Shown one piece after another: positions 1 to 5,827 of a stretch of DNA of 5,827 nt. The notes under the pieces are model-generated. The model did no database searches, had not been told where the DNA came from, and saw only the letters and a program-made list of their open reading frames with translations. Position numbers and translations under genes: made by a program. Position 1 is the first letter of the stretch; every line of letters begins with the position of its first letter. The stretch comes from Desulfobacteraceae bacterium (GTDB lineage: Bacteria > Desulfobacterota > DSM-4660 > Desulfatiglandales > Desulfatiglandaceae): positions 1 to 5,827 of the forward strand of contig JABMQV010000739.1 in NCBI GenBank assembly GCA_013203065.1, in the 5' to 3' direction.

Positions 1-570
1 CCTGAATCCCTTGATGGTCTTGTGGACCCGGAGGACATATTCCACGATTTTCCCTTATGGTCCAAACTGTGGGAGGCATCCATTGTCCTGGCCGACTATC
101 TCGCCGGAATCACCCCCGATCCTCAGAAACGGTTTCTTGAAATTGGCAGCGGCCTGGGCCTGGTGGGAGTGGTTGCCGCTTCCTTTGGACATCAGGTGAC
201 CATGACCGAATACAACCCCGATGCCCTCAATTTTTCCCGGGCTAACGCATATAATAATGGTCTCGATGAGAGGGGGGATCTGGAGATCAAGGCGTTGGAC
301 TGGAACAGGCCACGGTTGGAGGGATCATTTACTTATATTGTTGGAACTGAGATTCTTTACAGTGAAAAGGATTATGAACCTCTCCTGGACCTTTTCAAAA
401 CCTACCTGAGGCCCGGAGGTGAAATAATACTCGCTGAAAGGGCCCGTAAGACAAGCATCGGATTTTTCAGGGAGGTGTCGGAAATCTTTGACATCGAGGC
501 CCGGAAAAAGGTGCTCCGTTCACGGGAAGAAGAGATCTTCGTGATATTCGCCAAGATGAAATTCCGGTGA
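1..570 (+). CDS. Class I SAM-dependent methyltransferase, probable protein methyltransferase of the METTL/MTF16-like type (5'-truncated)
   Basis: The first codon of the window is already in frame, giving 189 residues up to TGA at 568-570. Numbering is from that codon. The SAM-binding motif I, EIGSGLG, is at 47-53. The acidic ribose-binding residue ending strand 2 is E70 (TEYNP). LDW at 99-101 fits the motif that contacts the adenine. GTEILY at 115-120 lies at the post-motif where MTF16-type protein methyltransferases carry D/E-x-x-Y/F, and RPGGE at 137-141 is the usual turn before strand 6. The N-terminal stretch with two tryptophans and WEAS (residues 20-27) matches what I recall of bacterial nicotinamide N-methyltransferase-like or ETF-beta lysine-methyltransferase-like proteins. 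A GTG at 22 could be read as a start, but it has no ribosome binding site, and family-like sequence (PESLDGL) continues upstream of it, so the true start is outside the window. The substrate cannot be deduced. It converges on the phosphomannomutase gene. The fold is sure; the subfamily is moderate. Confidence 0.85.
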   Translation, partial: PESLDGLVDPEDIFHDFPLWSKLWEASIVLADYLAGITPDPQKRFLEIGSGLGLVGVVAASFGHQVTMTEYNPDALNFSRANAYNNGLDERGDLEIKALDWNRPRLEGSFTYIVGTEILYSEKDYEPLLDLFKTYLRPGGEIILAERARKTSIGFFREVSEIFDIEARKKVLRSREEEIFVIFAKMKFR

Positions 571-606
571 AAATGGATCTTGAAGTTTGTCCAAACCCTG
601 CGGGTG

Positions 607-1953
607 CTACAGTTTTTTCTCCAGTTTGTCCATAAAGATCTTCCGGATTTCTTCAAGGCGTTTTTTATCTGTCGCCTCAAAACGCAGCACCAGAACGGGT
701 TGGGTGTTTGAGGCCCTCACCAGCCCCCAACCCCCATCAAAGAGGACCCTGGCCCCATCCACATCTATGACCCGGTACTCCTTTTTGAATTCCTCCACCA
801 TCTGGGCAACAATCTCGAACTTGGTTTCTTCAGGGCAATCCATGCGGATCTCAGGGGTGTTGACCATCTTGGGGATACCGGCCAGGAGGTCCTTTACGCC
901 TTTTTCCGACTTTGAGAGTATCTCCAAAAGGCGTGCGCCTGAATAGATGGCATCATCATAACCAAAGTAGCGCTCGCTAAAAAATATGTGACCACTCATC
1001 TCCCCAGCCAGGAGTGCACCTTCCTCTTTCATCTTGCTCTTGATCAGGGAATGCCCCACCTTCCACATGATCCCCTTTCCACCCTGCTTCTCTATGTCGT
1101 CATAGAGCACCTGGGAGCACTTGACTTCCCCGATAATCTTGCCGCCCGGATGGCGCTTCAGGAGATCCCGTGAAAAAATAATCAGCAACTGGTCTCCCCA
1201 AATGATGGTTCCCTCCGGGTCAACGACGCCGATCCGGTCCGCATCTCCGTCATAGGCGATCCCAAGGTCTGCGGAGGTCTCCTTGACTGCCGATATCATG
1301 GCATCAAGGTTCTTTGGAATTGTGGGATCGGGATGGTGGTTCGGGAAATTCCCGTCCGGCTCACAGAAAAGAGGAACCACATCAAATCCCAGATGCTTGT
1401 AGATCTCGGTGCCGACCGGGCCACCGACCCCATTTCCGCCATCCACCACCACCTTACGTTTGACCGGACCGCACTGAATGTTCTCTTCGGCGTATTTGAT
1501 ATAGGATTTGAGAATCTCAGATTCTTCCAGTTTACCCGCCCCGCGTTTGAAATCACCCGATTCAATGATTTCCCTGATCTTCTGGATCTCCTGGCCAAAG
1601 ACAGACATATGACCCAGGCAAATCTTGAATCCGTTAAATTCAGGGGGGTTATGGCTCCCGGTTATCTCTATCCCGCCATCCACGTCCATATTATGGAGTG
1701 AATAATAGAGGACCGGGGTAGGTATCACACCCAGGTCCACCACCTCCATCCCCGACGCCAAAAGGCCCTCCTTAAGCCCTTCTGCCAGCTCAGGTGAACT
1801 CAACCGGCAGTCCCGGCCCAGTGAAATCCGCCCAGCGCCGTTGGTTTGGTAATAGGTCCCCAATCCCAGGCCCAGCACGCGCGTTGTCTCCCTATTCAAT
1901 TCGTCAGGGTAGGTCCCGCGAATATCATATTCCCGGAAGATATGAGCCTTCAT
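607..1953 (-). CDS. manB: Phosphomannomutase/phosphoglucomutase (alpha-D-phosphohexomutase family)
   Basis: A complete protein of 448 residues, close to the ~455-465 usual for bacterial PMM/PGM of the AlgC type. It interconverts mannose-6-phosphate and mannose-1-phosphate (often also the glucose phosphates) in the cytoplasm through a phosphoserine and a glucose/mannose-1,6-bisphosphate intermediate. All four active-site elements are present in order. YDIRG (9-13) is at the N-terminus. The catalytic loop TGSHNP (98-103) has S100 as the phosphoserine. The Mg-binding loop DGDADR (235-240) has D235, D237 and D239. The sugar-binding loop GEMSGH is at 317-322. The C-terminal phosphate-binding loop RASNTQP is at 413-419. 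No signal peptide or membrane segment is seen. The ATG overlaps the manC stop as ATGA and is preceded by AAGGAG eight bases upstream, which fixes the start. The symbol manB is assigned by function and context; algC or pmm/pgm are equally valid, and sugar preference cannot be read from sequence alone. Confidence 0.95.
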   Translation of the reverse strand: MKAHIFREYDIRGTYPDELNRETTRVLGLGLGTYYQTNGAGRISLGRDCRLSSPELAEGLKEGLLASGMEVVDLGVIPTPVLYYSLHNMDVDGGIEITGSHNPPEFNGFKICLGHMSVFGQEIQKIREIIESGDFKRGAGKLEESEILKSYIKYAEENIQCGPVKRKVVVDGGNGVGGPVGTEIYKHLGFDVVPLFCEPDGNFPNHHPDPTIPKNLDAMISAVKETSADLGIAYDGDADRIGVVDPEGTIIWGDQLLIIFSRDLLKRHPGGKIIGEVKCSQVLYDDIEKQGGKGIMWKVGHSLIKSKMKEEGALLAGEMSGHIFFSERYFGYDDAIYSGARLLEILSKSEKGVKDLLAGIPKMVNTPEIRMDCPEETKFEIVAQMVEEFKKEYRVIDVDGARVLFDGGWGLVRASNTQPVLVLRFEATDKKRLEEIRKIFMDKLEKKL

Positions 1954-3026
1954 AACAGTTTCTCCTTCCCGCTTTTTTTCAGTTGATCGACGATCTTTCG
2001 AATCTCCTGTGATCGATTGAGATCGCTCACCAGCACCGTATCAGGGGTATCCACCACCAGGCAGTTGCTGATTCCCAGACAGGCCACCAGCCGCCCGCTC
2101 TGGGAGGAAATAAAGCTTTTCTCGCAGTCGACCAAGAGCGTCTCTCCATCGCTGAGGTTTTGATTCTTGTCATGTCCGTCGGTCTTTAGCTCATAGAGGG
2201 AGGCCCATGAACCCACGTCGCTCCACCCGCATTCACACGGCACCACATACACATCTGTTCCGGTCTTCTCCATGATGCCGTAATCAAAGGAGATCCCTTC
2301 CAATCCTTCATAGACCTCCTTTAACTCCGCCTCAAATCCTTCCGTGCCCAACGTACTCTTTAACCTCATCAGTCCTTTGTAAAGATCCGGAAGATGTCTT
2401 TCCATCTCCTTTAAGATAGTCTCGGGGGTGGCAACAAAAATGCCTCCGTTCCAGTAATAGTCTCCGTCTGTGAGGTAGCGGCGTGCTGTTTCAAGATCAG
2501 GTTTTTCCACAAACTCCAGAACCCTGTATGCGCCCCCGCCATCAGCCTCGATCTTCTCGGAATCCCTGCGTATATACCCGTAACCGGTTTCGGGCCTGCT
2601 GGGCACGATACCCAGGGTCGCAATTCCCCCCGACACGGCAAGCCTCCCTGCCGCCTCGAGGGCCCTGAGGAAAGAAGAAGGGTCACCAATAAAGTGATCG
2701 GCAGGAAGGAAGGCCACTGCTTCCTTGCACCCCAAATGCCGGGCATAGATAGCGCCAAGTCCAATGCAGGGGGCCGTGTTTCTTCCAACAGGCTCAGCCA
2801 CCAGGTGGACTCCCCGGCCCCTGAAAAGATCCCTCGCATGTTCCAGGTGTTCCTGTCCCAGGACTAGTATCATCTCTTCATCGTGGATTGTCGGTCTGAG
2901 CCTGTCACAGGTCTCCACCACCATAGGACCCCGGCCGGTTATATCCAGGAACTGTTTGGGTTTGCGCCTCCGGCTGACTGGCCAGAACCGTGTCCCCGAT
3001 CCCCCGCACATAATGATTGCAAACAT
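1950..3026 (-). CDS. manC: Mannose-1-phosphate guanylyltransferase (GDP-mannose pyrophosphorylase), monofunctional
   Basis: A complete 358-residue protein that makes GDP-mannose from mannose-1-phosphate and GTP. The N-terminal nucleotidyltransferase signature GGSGTRFWP (8-16) is followed by the PKQFL block (23-27) that contacts the nucleotide and phosphates. EPVGRNTAP (78-86), FLPADH (106-111), TGYGYI (147-152), EFVEKP (171-176), WNGGIF (192-197), FDYGIMEK (248-255) and WSDVGSW (268-274) are the other family blocks, in the expected order. D110 is the likely metal-binding aspartate. From about 290 a short C-terminal beta-helix region ends in TVLVSD and a basic helix. The ~120-residue cupin phosphomannose isomerase domain of the ~480-residue bifunctional AlgA/ManC type is absent. 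The first ATG is chosen because the signature starts right after it and AGGGAGG lies five bases upstream. It sits 24 bases after argJ and overlaps manB, the preceding step of the same pathway. Confidence 0.95.
   Translation of the reverse strand: MFAIIMCGGSGTRFWPVSRRRKPKQFLDITGRGPMVVETCDRLRPTIHDEEMILVLGQEHLEHARDLFRGRGVHLVAEPVGRNTAPCIGLGAIYARHLGCKEAVAFLPADHFIGDPSSFLRALEAAGRLAVSGGIATLGIVPSRPETGYGYIRRDSEKIEADGGGAYRVLEFVEKPDLETARRYLTDGDYYWNGGIFVATPETILKEMERHLPDLYKGLMRLKSTLGTEGFEAELKEVYEGLEGISFDYGIMEKTGTDVYVVPCECGWSDVGSWASLYELKTDGHDKNQNLSDGETLLVDCEKSFISSQSGRLVACLGISNCLVVDTPDTVLVSDLNRSQEIRKIVDQLKKSGKEKLL
1962..1967 (-). promoter_or_regulatory. Ribosome binding site of manB, inside the end of manC
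   Basis: On the - strand AAGGAG lies eight bases before the manB ATG. These bases are also the Lys-Glu codons (AAG GAG) four and three codons before the last sense codon of manC. With the ATGA stop/start overlap at 1950-1953 this decides the manB start and points to translational coupling of the two GDP-mannose genes. Confidence 0.85.
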
Positions 3027-3031
3027 CTTAG

Positions 3032-3038
3032 CCTCCCT
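3032..3038 (-). promoter_or_regulatory. Ribosome binding site of manC
   Basis: AGGGAGG on the - strand, five bases before the ATG at 3026-3024, lies in the 24-base gap after the argJ stop codon. It is a strong Shine-Dalgarno match and supports the first ATG as the start. The gap is too short to hold a full promoter, so manC is probably transcribed from upstream. Confidence 0.85.
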
Positions 3039-3050
3039 GTCGTTGGTTCC

Positions 3051-4247
3051 TCAAGTTCGGTAATCCGCGTTAATCGTTATATAATCGTGTGTCAGGTCAC
3101 AGGTAATGATCTGGTCCTGAAAAATGCCTTGGTGGAGGTCGATCTCAAGGACGAATTGTCCGAGGCCCATTTTCTTGGCCGCCGCCTTTTCCGCCTCTTC
3201 CCCCTTCCCCAACCCTCCCTCTACGATCTGGACCCCATCAATCCATATGTCCACATTTTCTTCTTTCATTTGGATCTCTGCCCTCCCAAGGGCCGCCATG
3301 ATCCTCCCCCAGTTGGGGTCTTGACCGTAAAAGGCAGTCTTAACCAGGTTCGAATTGGCTACGGTTCTTGCGGCCCTCAGGGCATCTCTGCCGTTTGCAG
3401 CACCCTTTACCCTCACATGAACGACCTTTGTGGCGCCCTCTCCGTCCCTGACCATCATACGGGAAAGCTCTCCCATCACCCTCTCCAGCCCGGTCGTGAA
3501 ATCTCCCAACTCCTCTTCAGATAGGGCCTTATTCCCTGCGAAGCCGTTGGCCAAAGCCAGCACCATGTCATTGGTGCTTGTGTCGCCATCAACCGTGATG
3601 CGGTTGAACGTCTTTTCTGCGGCGGACACAAGGGCCTCTCTTAGCTCTTTTGCACCAATCATGATGTCGGTCAGAACAAAACAAAGCATGGTGGCCATCT
3701 GGGGCATAATCATACCGGCCCCTTTGGCAAGGCCCAATATCCTGTAAGGTTCCCCGCGGATATCTCCATCAAAACAGGCGATTTTGGGAAAGGAGTCCGT
3801 GGTCATGATGGCCTGGGCAGCCAGAGGTATGCCATCCGGTGACAGACCGGCAACCAGGGCGGGAATAGGCTCTTCAATCATTTTCATGTTGAGTGGCTGG
3901 CCAATAACGCCTGTTGAGGCGACCAGGACCTCCTCAGAAAGGACCCCCAGTTCCTTGGCCACAAGCTCAGCAGTCCGGCGGGCGTCCCGCAGACCCACCG
4001 ATCCGGTACATGCATTGGCATTACCCGCATTGGCAAGGACAACCCTTGCCTTTCCGTCTCCAATGTGCTCGTGGCTCACGAGGACCGGTGCCGCTTTGAC
4101 CTTGTTGGTGGTAAATACCCCAGCCGCCACGCTCTCCACTTCCGAGGCAATCAAGGCCAAATCCAGGGCACCGTCTTTCTTGAGCCCTGCGGACAGGGCC
4201 GACGCCCTAAAACCCCGAACTGTGTATTTTTCCGTCTCCATTTCCAT
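3051..4247 (-). CDS. argJ: Glutamate N-acetyltransferase / ornithine acetyltransferase (ArgJ)
   Basis: A complete 398-residue protein of normal ArgJ length. It transfers the acetyl group from N-acetylornithine to glutamate, recycling acetyl groups in arginine synthesis; some members also use acetyl-CoA to make N-acetylglutamate de novo. ArgJ is an N-terminal-nucleophile enzyme that cleaves itself into two chains. The cleavage motif is present as PQMATML (182-188), so the predicted cut is between A185 and T186 (T186 codon at 3690-3692), giving chains of 185 and 213 residues. STGVIG (111-116) carries the residues expected to form the oxyanion hole, DGDTSTND (220-227) and DPNWGRIMAALG (310-321) are further family blocks, and the end INADYRT (392-398) is the classic ArgJ C-terminus. 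Start: the first ATG at 4247, with GAGG ten bases upstream, is preferred over a second ATG two codons later. It lies 69 bases downstream of secA. Whether it is mono- or bifunctional cannot be told from the sequence. Confidence 0.96.
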   Translation of the reverse strand: MEMETEKYTVRGFRASALSAGLKKDGALDLALIASEVESVAAGVFTTNKVKAAPVLVSHEHIGDGKARVVLANAGNANACTGSVGLRDARRTAELVAKELGVLSEEVLVASTGVIGQPLNMKMIEEPIPALVAGLSPDGIPLAAQAIMTTDSFPKIACFDGDIRGEPYRILGLAKGAGMIMPQMATMLCFVLTDIMIGAKELREALVSAAEKTFNRITVDGDTSTNDMVLALANGFAGNKALSEEELGDFTTGLERVMGELSRMMVRDGEGATKVVHVRVKGAANGRDALRAARTVANSNLVKTAFYGQDPNWGRIMAALGRAEIQMKEENVDIWIDGVQIVEGGLGKGEEAEKAAAKKMGLGQFVLEIDLHQGIFQDQIITCDLTHDYITINADYRT

Positions 4248-4316
4248 GTCCGGTAGACCTCAAGTCCCGAACCCAGTCACCCCCTCTGACTTTATTCACA
4301 GTAACTCCCCAAAGCC
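4248..4316 (-). other. secA-argJ intergenic spacer, the longest complete gap in the window
   Basis: These 69 bases hold the weak argJ ribosome binding site and one small inverted repeat (AGTCA at 4275-4279, TGACT at 4287-4291, seven-base loop). On the - strand no T-run follows the repeat, so it does not look like a factor-independent terminator for secA. I see no convincing -35/-10 pair. Read-through from secA into argJ is the simplest reading, but a promoter of an unfamiliar type cannot be excluded. Confidence 0.5.
4258..4261 (-). promoter_or_regulatory. Probable ribosome binding site of argJ
   Basis: GAGG on the - strand stands ten bases before the ATG at 4247-4245. The match is short and the spacing long, so it is weaker than the sites of manC and manB. 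It still favours this ATG over the one at 4241, for which the same site would be 16 bases away. Confidence 0.5.
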
Positions 4317-5827
4317 TCACGTATTCGCCCCACAACACTTCTTATACTTTTTCCCGCTCCCACAGGGGCAGGGGGCATTTCGGCCAATTTTCTGCCCCTT
4401 TCTCTTGACCGTAGCAACCTCCGAGGAATCTCCTCCATGGCTCATTTGCAGTTGTTTCTTTTTCCTTCTCGGCGTTTCGTCAGGCCCCCGTCTTGCAAGC
4501 TGAATTCGGAAAAGTGTACCCAGGGTCTCTTCCCTGATCCCATCCATGAGCCCTTCAAAAAGTCCAAAAGCTTCTTTTTGGTATTCTTTGAGCGGGTCAA
4601 GTTGGCCATACCCGCGAAGTCCGATACCCTCCTTCATTTGCTCCATGTTCTGGAGGTGCATCACCCATTGATTATCTATGATCTGGAGCATAATAAAACG
4701 TGCAAGCTGTTCAAGGTCTTCCTTTCCGAAAAGTTTCTCTTTCTCCTCATAGGCAGCGTGGGCCTGCTCTTTGATCATTCCTTTTAGGGTCTCCGGATTC
4801 AGGGCATCAAAGGCCTCTTCGCCCATATGCTCAGGGGTGATTTTGGCCCTGAACCCGAAAAGCCTGGAAAGGCCGCTTACCAGGCCCTGGATATCCCAGG
4901 CTTCTGGATATTCCTTGGGGTCGATCCATCGGTCAACCAGATCTTCCACCTTCTCATCGATCATGTTCTCTACAATCTCTTCAAGCCCTTCGCCGTCCAG
5001 GATGTCTCGTCTGAGGGAATAAATAACCTCCCTTTGTTTATTCATCACATCGTCATATTCAATCAGGTGCTTTCTTATATCAAAATTATGGCCCTCAACC
5101 TTTCTCTGGGCATTTTCAATGCCGCGGGAAATCAAGCTGTGCTCGATAGGCTCGCCCTCTTCCATACCCAGCCGATCCATGATGGAGGAGATCTTGTCAG
5201 AGCCGAATATCCTCAGGAGGTCGTCTTCAAGGGAGAGATAAAAACGAGAAGACCCGGGATCGCCTTGTCTTCCGGATCGCCCCCTGAGCTGGTTATCGAT
5301 ACGACGGCTCTCATGCCTCTCAGTGCCCAAAACATGGAGTCCACCCAAATCCGTCACGCCTTCGCCCAGGACAATATCGGTGCCCCTCCCCGCCATATTG
5401 GTTGAGATCGTTACGGTCTTTGGCTGGCCGGCTTGGGCGATAATTTCCGCCTCCCCCTGATGATGTTTGGCATTCAATACAGAATGGGGAATCCCCGCCC
5501 TCTTGAGCATCTTGCTCAACATCTCCGATTTCTCAATGGAGATGGTGCCCACCAGAACGGGTTGTCCCCTCTCATACAATTCTTTGATCTCTTCAACCGC
5601 GGCCCTAAACTTCTCCCTTTCTGTCTTGTAAATGGCATCAGGATTATCGTGGCGGATCATCTTTTCATTGGTGGGGACAACATTCACATCCAGTTTATAA
5701 ATATTATTGAATTCTTCCGCCTCTGTATCTGCGGTACCGGTCATACCGGCCAGTTTCTCATACATCCTGAAGAAATTCTGAAAGGTGACTGTGGCCAGGG
5801 TCTGGTTCTCTCCTGCGACGCTCACCC
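4317..5827 (-). CDS. secA: Protein translocase subunit SecA, C-terminal part (5'-truncated by the window edge)
   Basis: SecA is the ATPase that pushes preproteins through SecYEG at the inner membrane. The 502 whole codons present (numbered from 5825) begin at [15 protein letters not shown], so roughly 340 N-terminal residues, including Walker A, lie outside the window. GTG at 5825 is an internal valine, not a start. Visible parts: MTGTAD (28-33); NBD2 with VLVGTIS (90-96), [10 protein letters not shown] (142-151), [20 protein letters not shown] (167-186) and [10 protein letters not shown] (187-196); the scaffold and wing region from about 197; the two-helix finger with LRGYGQLDP (403-411), its tip tyrosine being Y406; a basic linker (445-480); and the zinc-binding tail with Cys486, Cys488, Cys497 and Cys498 ([13 protein letters not shown]), which in known SecAs binds SecB or ribosomes. 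The long insertion that E. coli SecA has after GRGTDIVLG is absent: only six residues separate VLG from GGLH. It is the most upstream - strand gene here, and argJ follows. Confidence 0.98.
   Translation of the reverse strand, partial: VSVAGENQTLATVTFQNFFRMYEKLAGMTGTADTEAEEFNNIYKLDVNVVPTNEKMIRHDNPDAIYKTEREKFRAAVEEIKELYERGQPVLVGTISIEKSEMLSKMLKRAGIPHSVLNAKHHQGEAEIIAQAGQPKTVTISTNMAGRGTDIVLGEGVTDLGGLHVLGTERHESRRIDNQLRGRSGRQGDPGSSRFYLSLEDDLLRIFGSDKISSIMDRLGMEEGEPIEHSLISRGIENAQRKVEGHNFDIRKHLIEYDDVMNKQREVIYSLRRDILDGEGLEEIVENMIDEKVEDLVDRWIDPKEYPEAWDIQGLVSGLSRLFGFRAKITPEHMGEEAFDALNPETLKGMIKEQAHAAYEEKEKLFGKEDLEQLARFIMLQIIDNQWVMHLQNMEQMKEGIGLRGYGQLDPLKEYQKEAFGLFEGLMDGIREETLGTLFRIQLARRGPDETPRRKKKQLQMSHGGDSSEVATVKRKGQKIGRNAPCPCGSGKKYKKCCGANT

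Larger units (their letters stand above)
607..5827 (-). other. Putative operon secA-argJ-manC-manB
   Basis: All four genes run on the - strand with gaps of 69 and 24 bases and then a 4-base overlap. No terminator is visible between them. manC-manB is almost certainly one transcriptional and translational unit, and argJ-manC very probably. secA-argJ is likely but less certain because of the longer spacer. Only SecA acts at the membrane; the other products are cytoplasmic biosynthetic enzymes. The promoter would lie upstream of secA, beyond the right edge. Confidence 0.65.

Noticed and set aside
22..24. GTG as the start codon of the methyltransferase
   Set aside because: There is no Shine-Dalgarno sequence before it, and the frame stays open with family-like residues to the left edge, so the gene begins outside the window.
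2883..3524. A 213-codon + strand open frame antisense to manC and argJ
   Set aside because: It spans the manC-argJ junction in antisense, shows no family motif, and both - strand genes are complete with intact active sites. It is a shadow frame.
4275..4296. Inverted repeat AGTCA/TGACT followed by TTATT on the + strand as an intrinsic terminator
   Set aside because: No + strand gene ends there, the stem has only five pairs of modest stability, and the T-rich tail is broken by an A.
3784..4503. A 239-codon + strand open frame running across the argJ start and the secA end
   Set aside because: It is antisense to two well-identified genes, its translation is low-complexity (rich in Ser, Pro, Ala, Arg) with no recognisable motif, and it is explained by the codon bias of the genes opposite.
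4827..5405. A 192-codon + strand open frame antisense to secA
   Set aside because: It lies wholly inside the conserved secA coding region and has no recognisable domain or ribosome binding site.
5823..5825. GTG as the start codon of a short SecA-like protein
   Set aside because: The sequence around it matches the middle of SecA, just before the conserved ENQTLA segment, and the frame is cut by the window edge. This is a truncated view of full-length secA, not a separate short protein.
1..5827. A hidden novel system (defence island, mobile element, CRISPR, RNA gene, toxin-antitoxin)
   Set aside because: The window is almost fully occupied by five recognisable housekeeping-type genes with intact motifs. 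The gaps are 36, 24 and 69 bases, and none holds repeats, tRNA-like folds or an unexplained open frame.

Overview
This 5.8 kb window is a compact stretch of housekeeping bacterial DNA with little non-coding sequence. The gene families and the order secA-argJ suggest a Gram-negative bacterium of the deltaproteobacterial (Desulfobacterota) type. I recall that gene order from such genomes but could not check it here. By eye the base composition is balanced to slightly G+C-rich, and no segment stands out as foreign.

Layout. Bases 1-570 (+ strand) carry the 3' part of a class I SAM-dependent methyltransferase whose frame runs off the left edge. A 36-base gap (571-606) separates it from four genes on the - strand that point toward it. 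Read 5'->3' on the - strand these are: the C-terminal ~500 residues of SecA, cut by the right edge (5827-4317); argJ, glutamate N-acetyltransferase/ornithine acetyltransferase (4247-3051); a monofunctional mannose-1-phosphate guanylyltransferase, manC type (3026-1950); and a phosphomannomutase/phosphoglucomutase, manB/algC type (1953-607).

How the genes relate. The spacing tightens along the - strand block: 69 bases from secA to argJ, 24 bases from argJ to manC, and a 4-base ATGA overlap between manC and manB. manC and manB perform consecutive steps (mannose-6-phosphate to mannose-1-phosphate to GDP-mannose) and are very probably translationally coupled, supplying GDP-mannose for surface polysaccharide or other glycans. 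argJ serves arginine synthesis and SecA drives protein export. These two share no pathway with the sugar genes, so the block looks like a co-transcribed housekeeping cluster and not a dedicated system.

I found no RNA gene, mobile element, CRISPR array, sizeable repeat or evidence of a new biological system. The points most worth a second look are modest: SecA lacks the NBD2 variable insertion present in E. coli SecA, the gene order is mixed in function, the methyltransferase has an unknown target, and no convincing terminator is visible where the strands converge.
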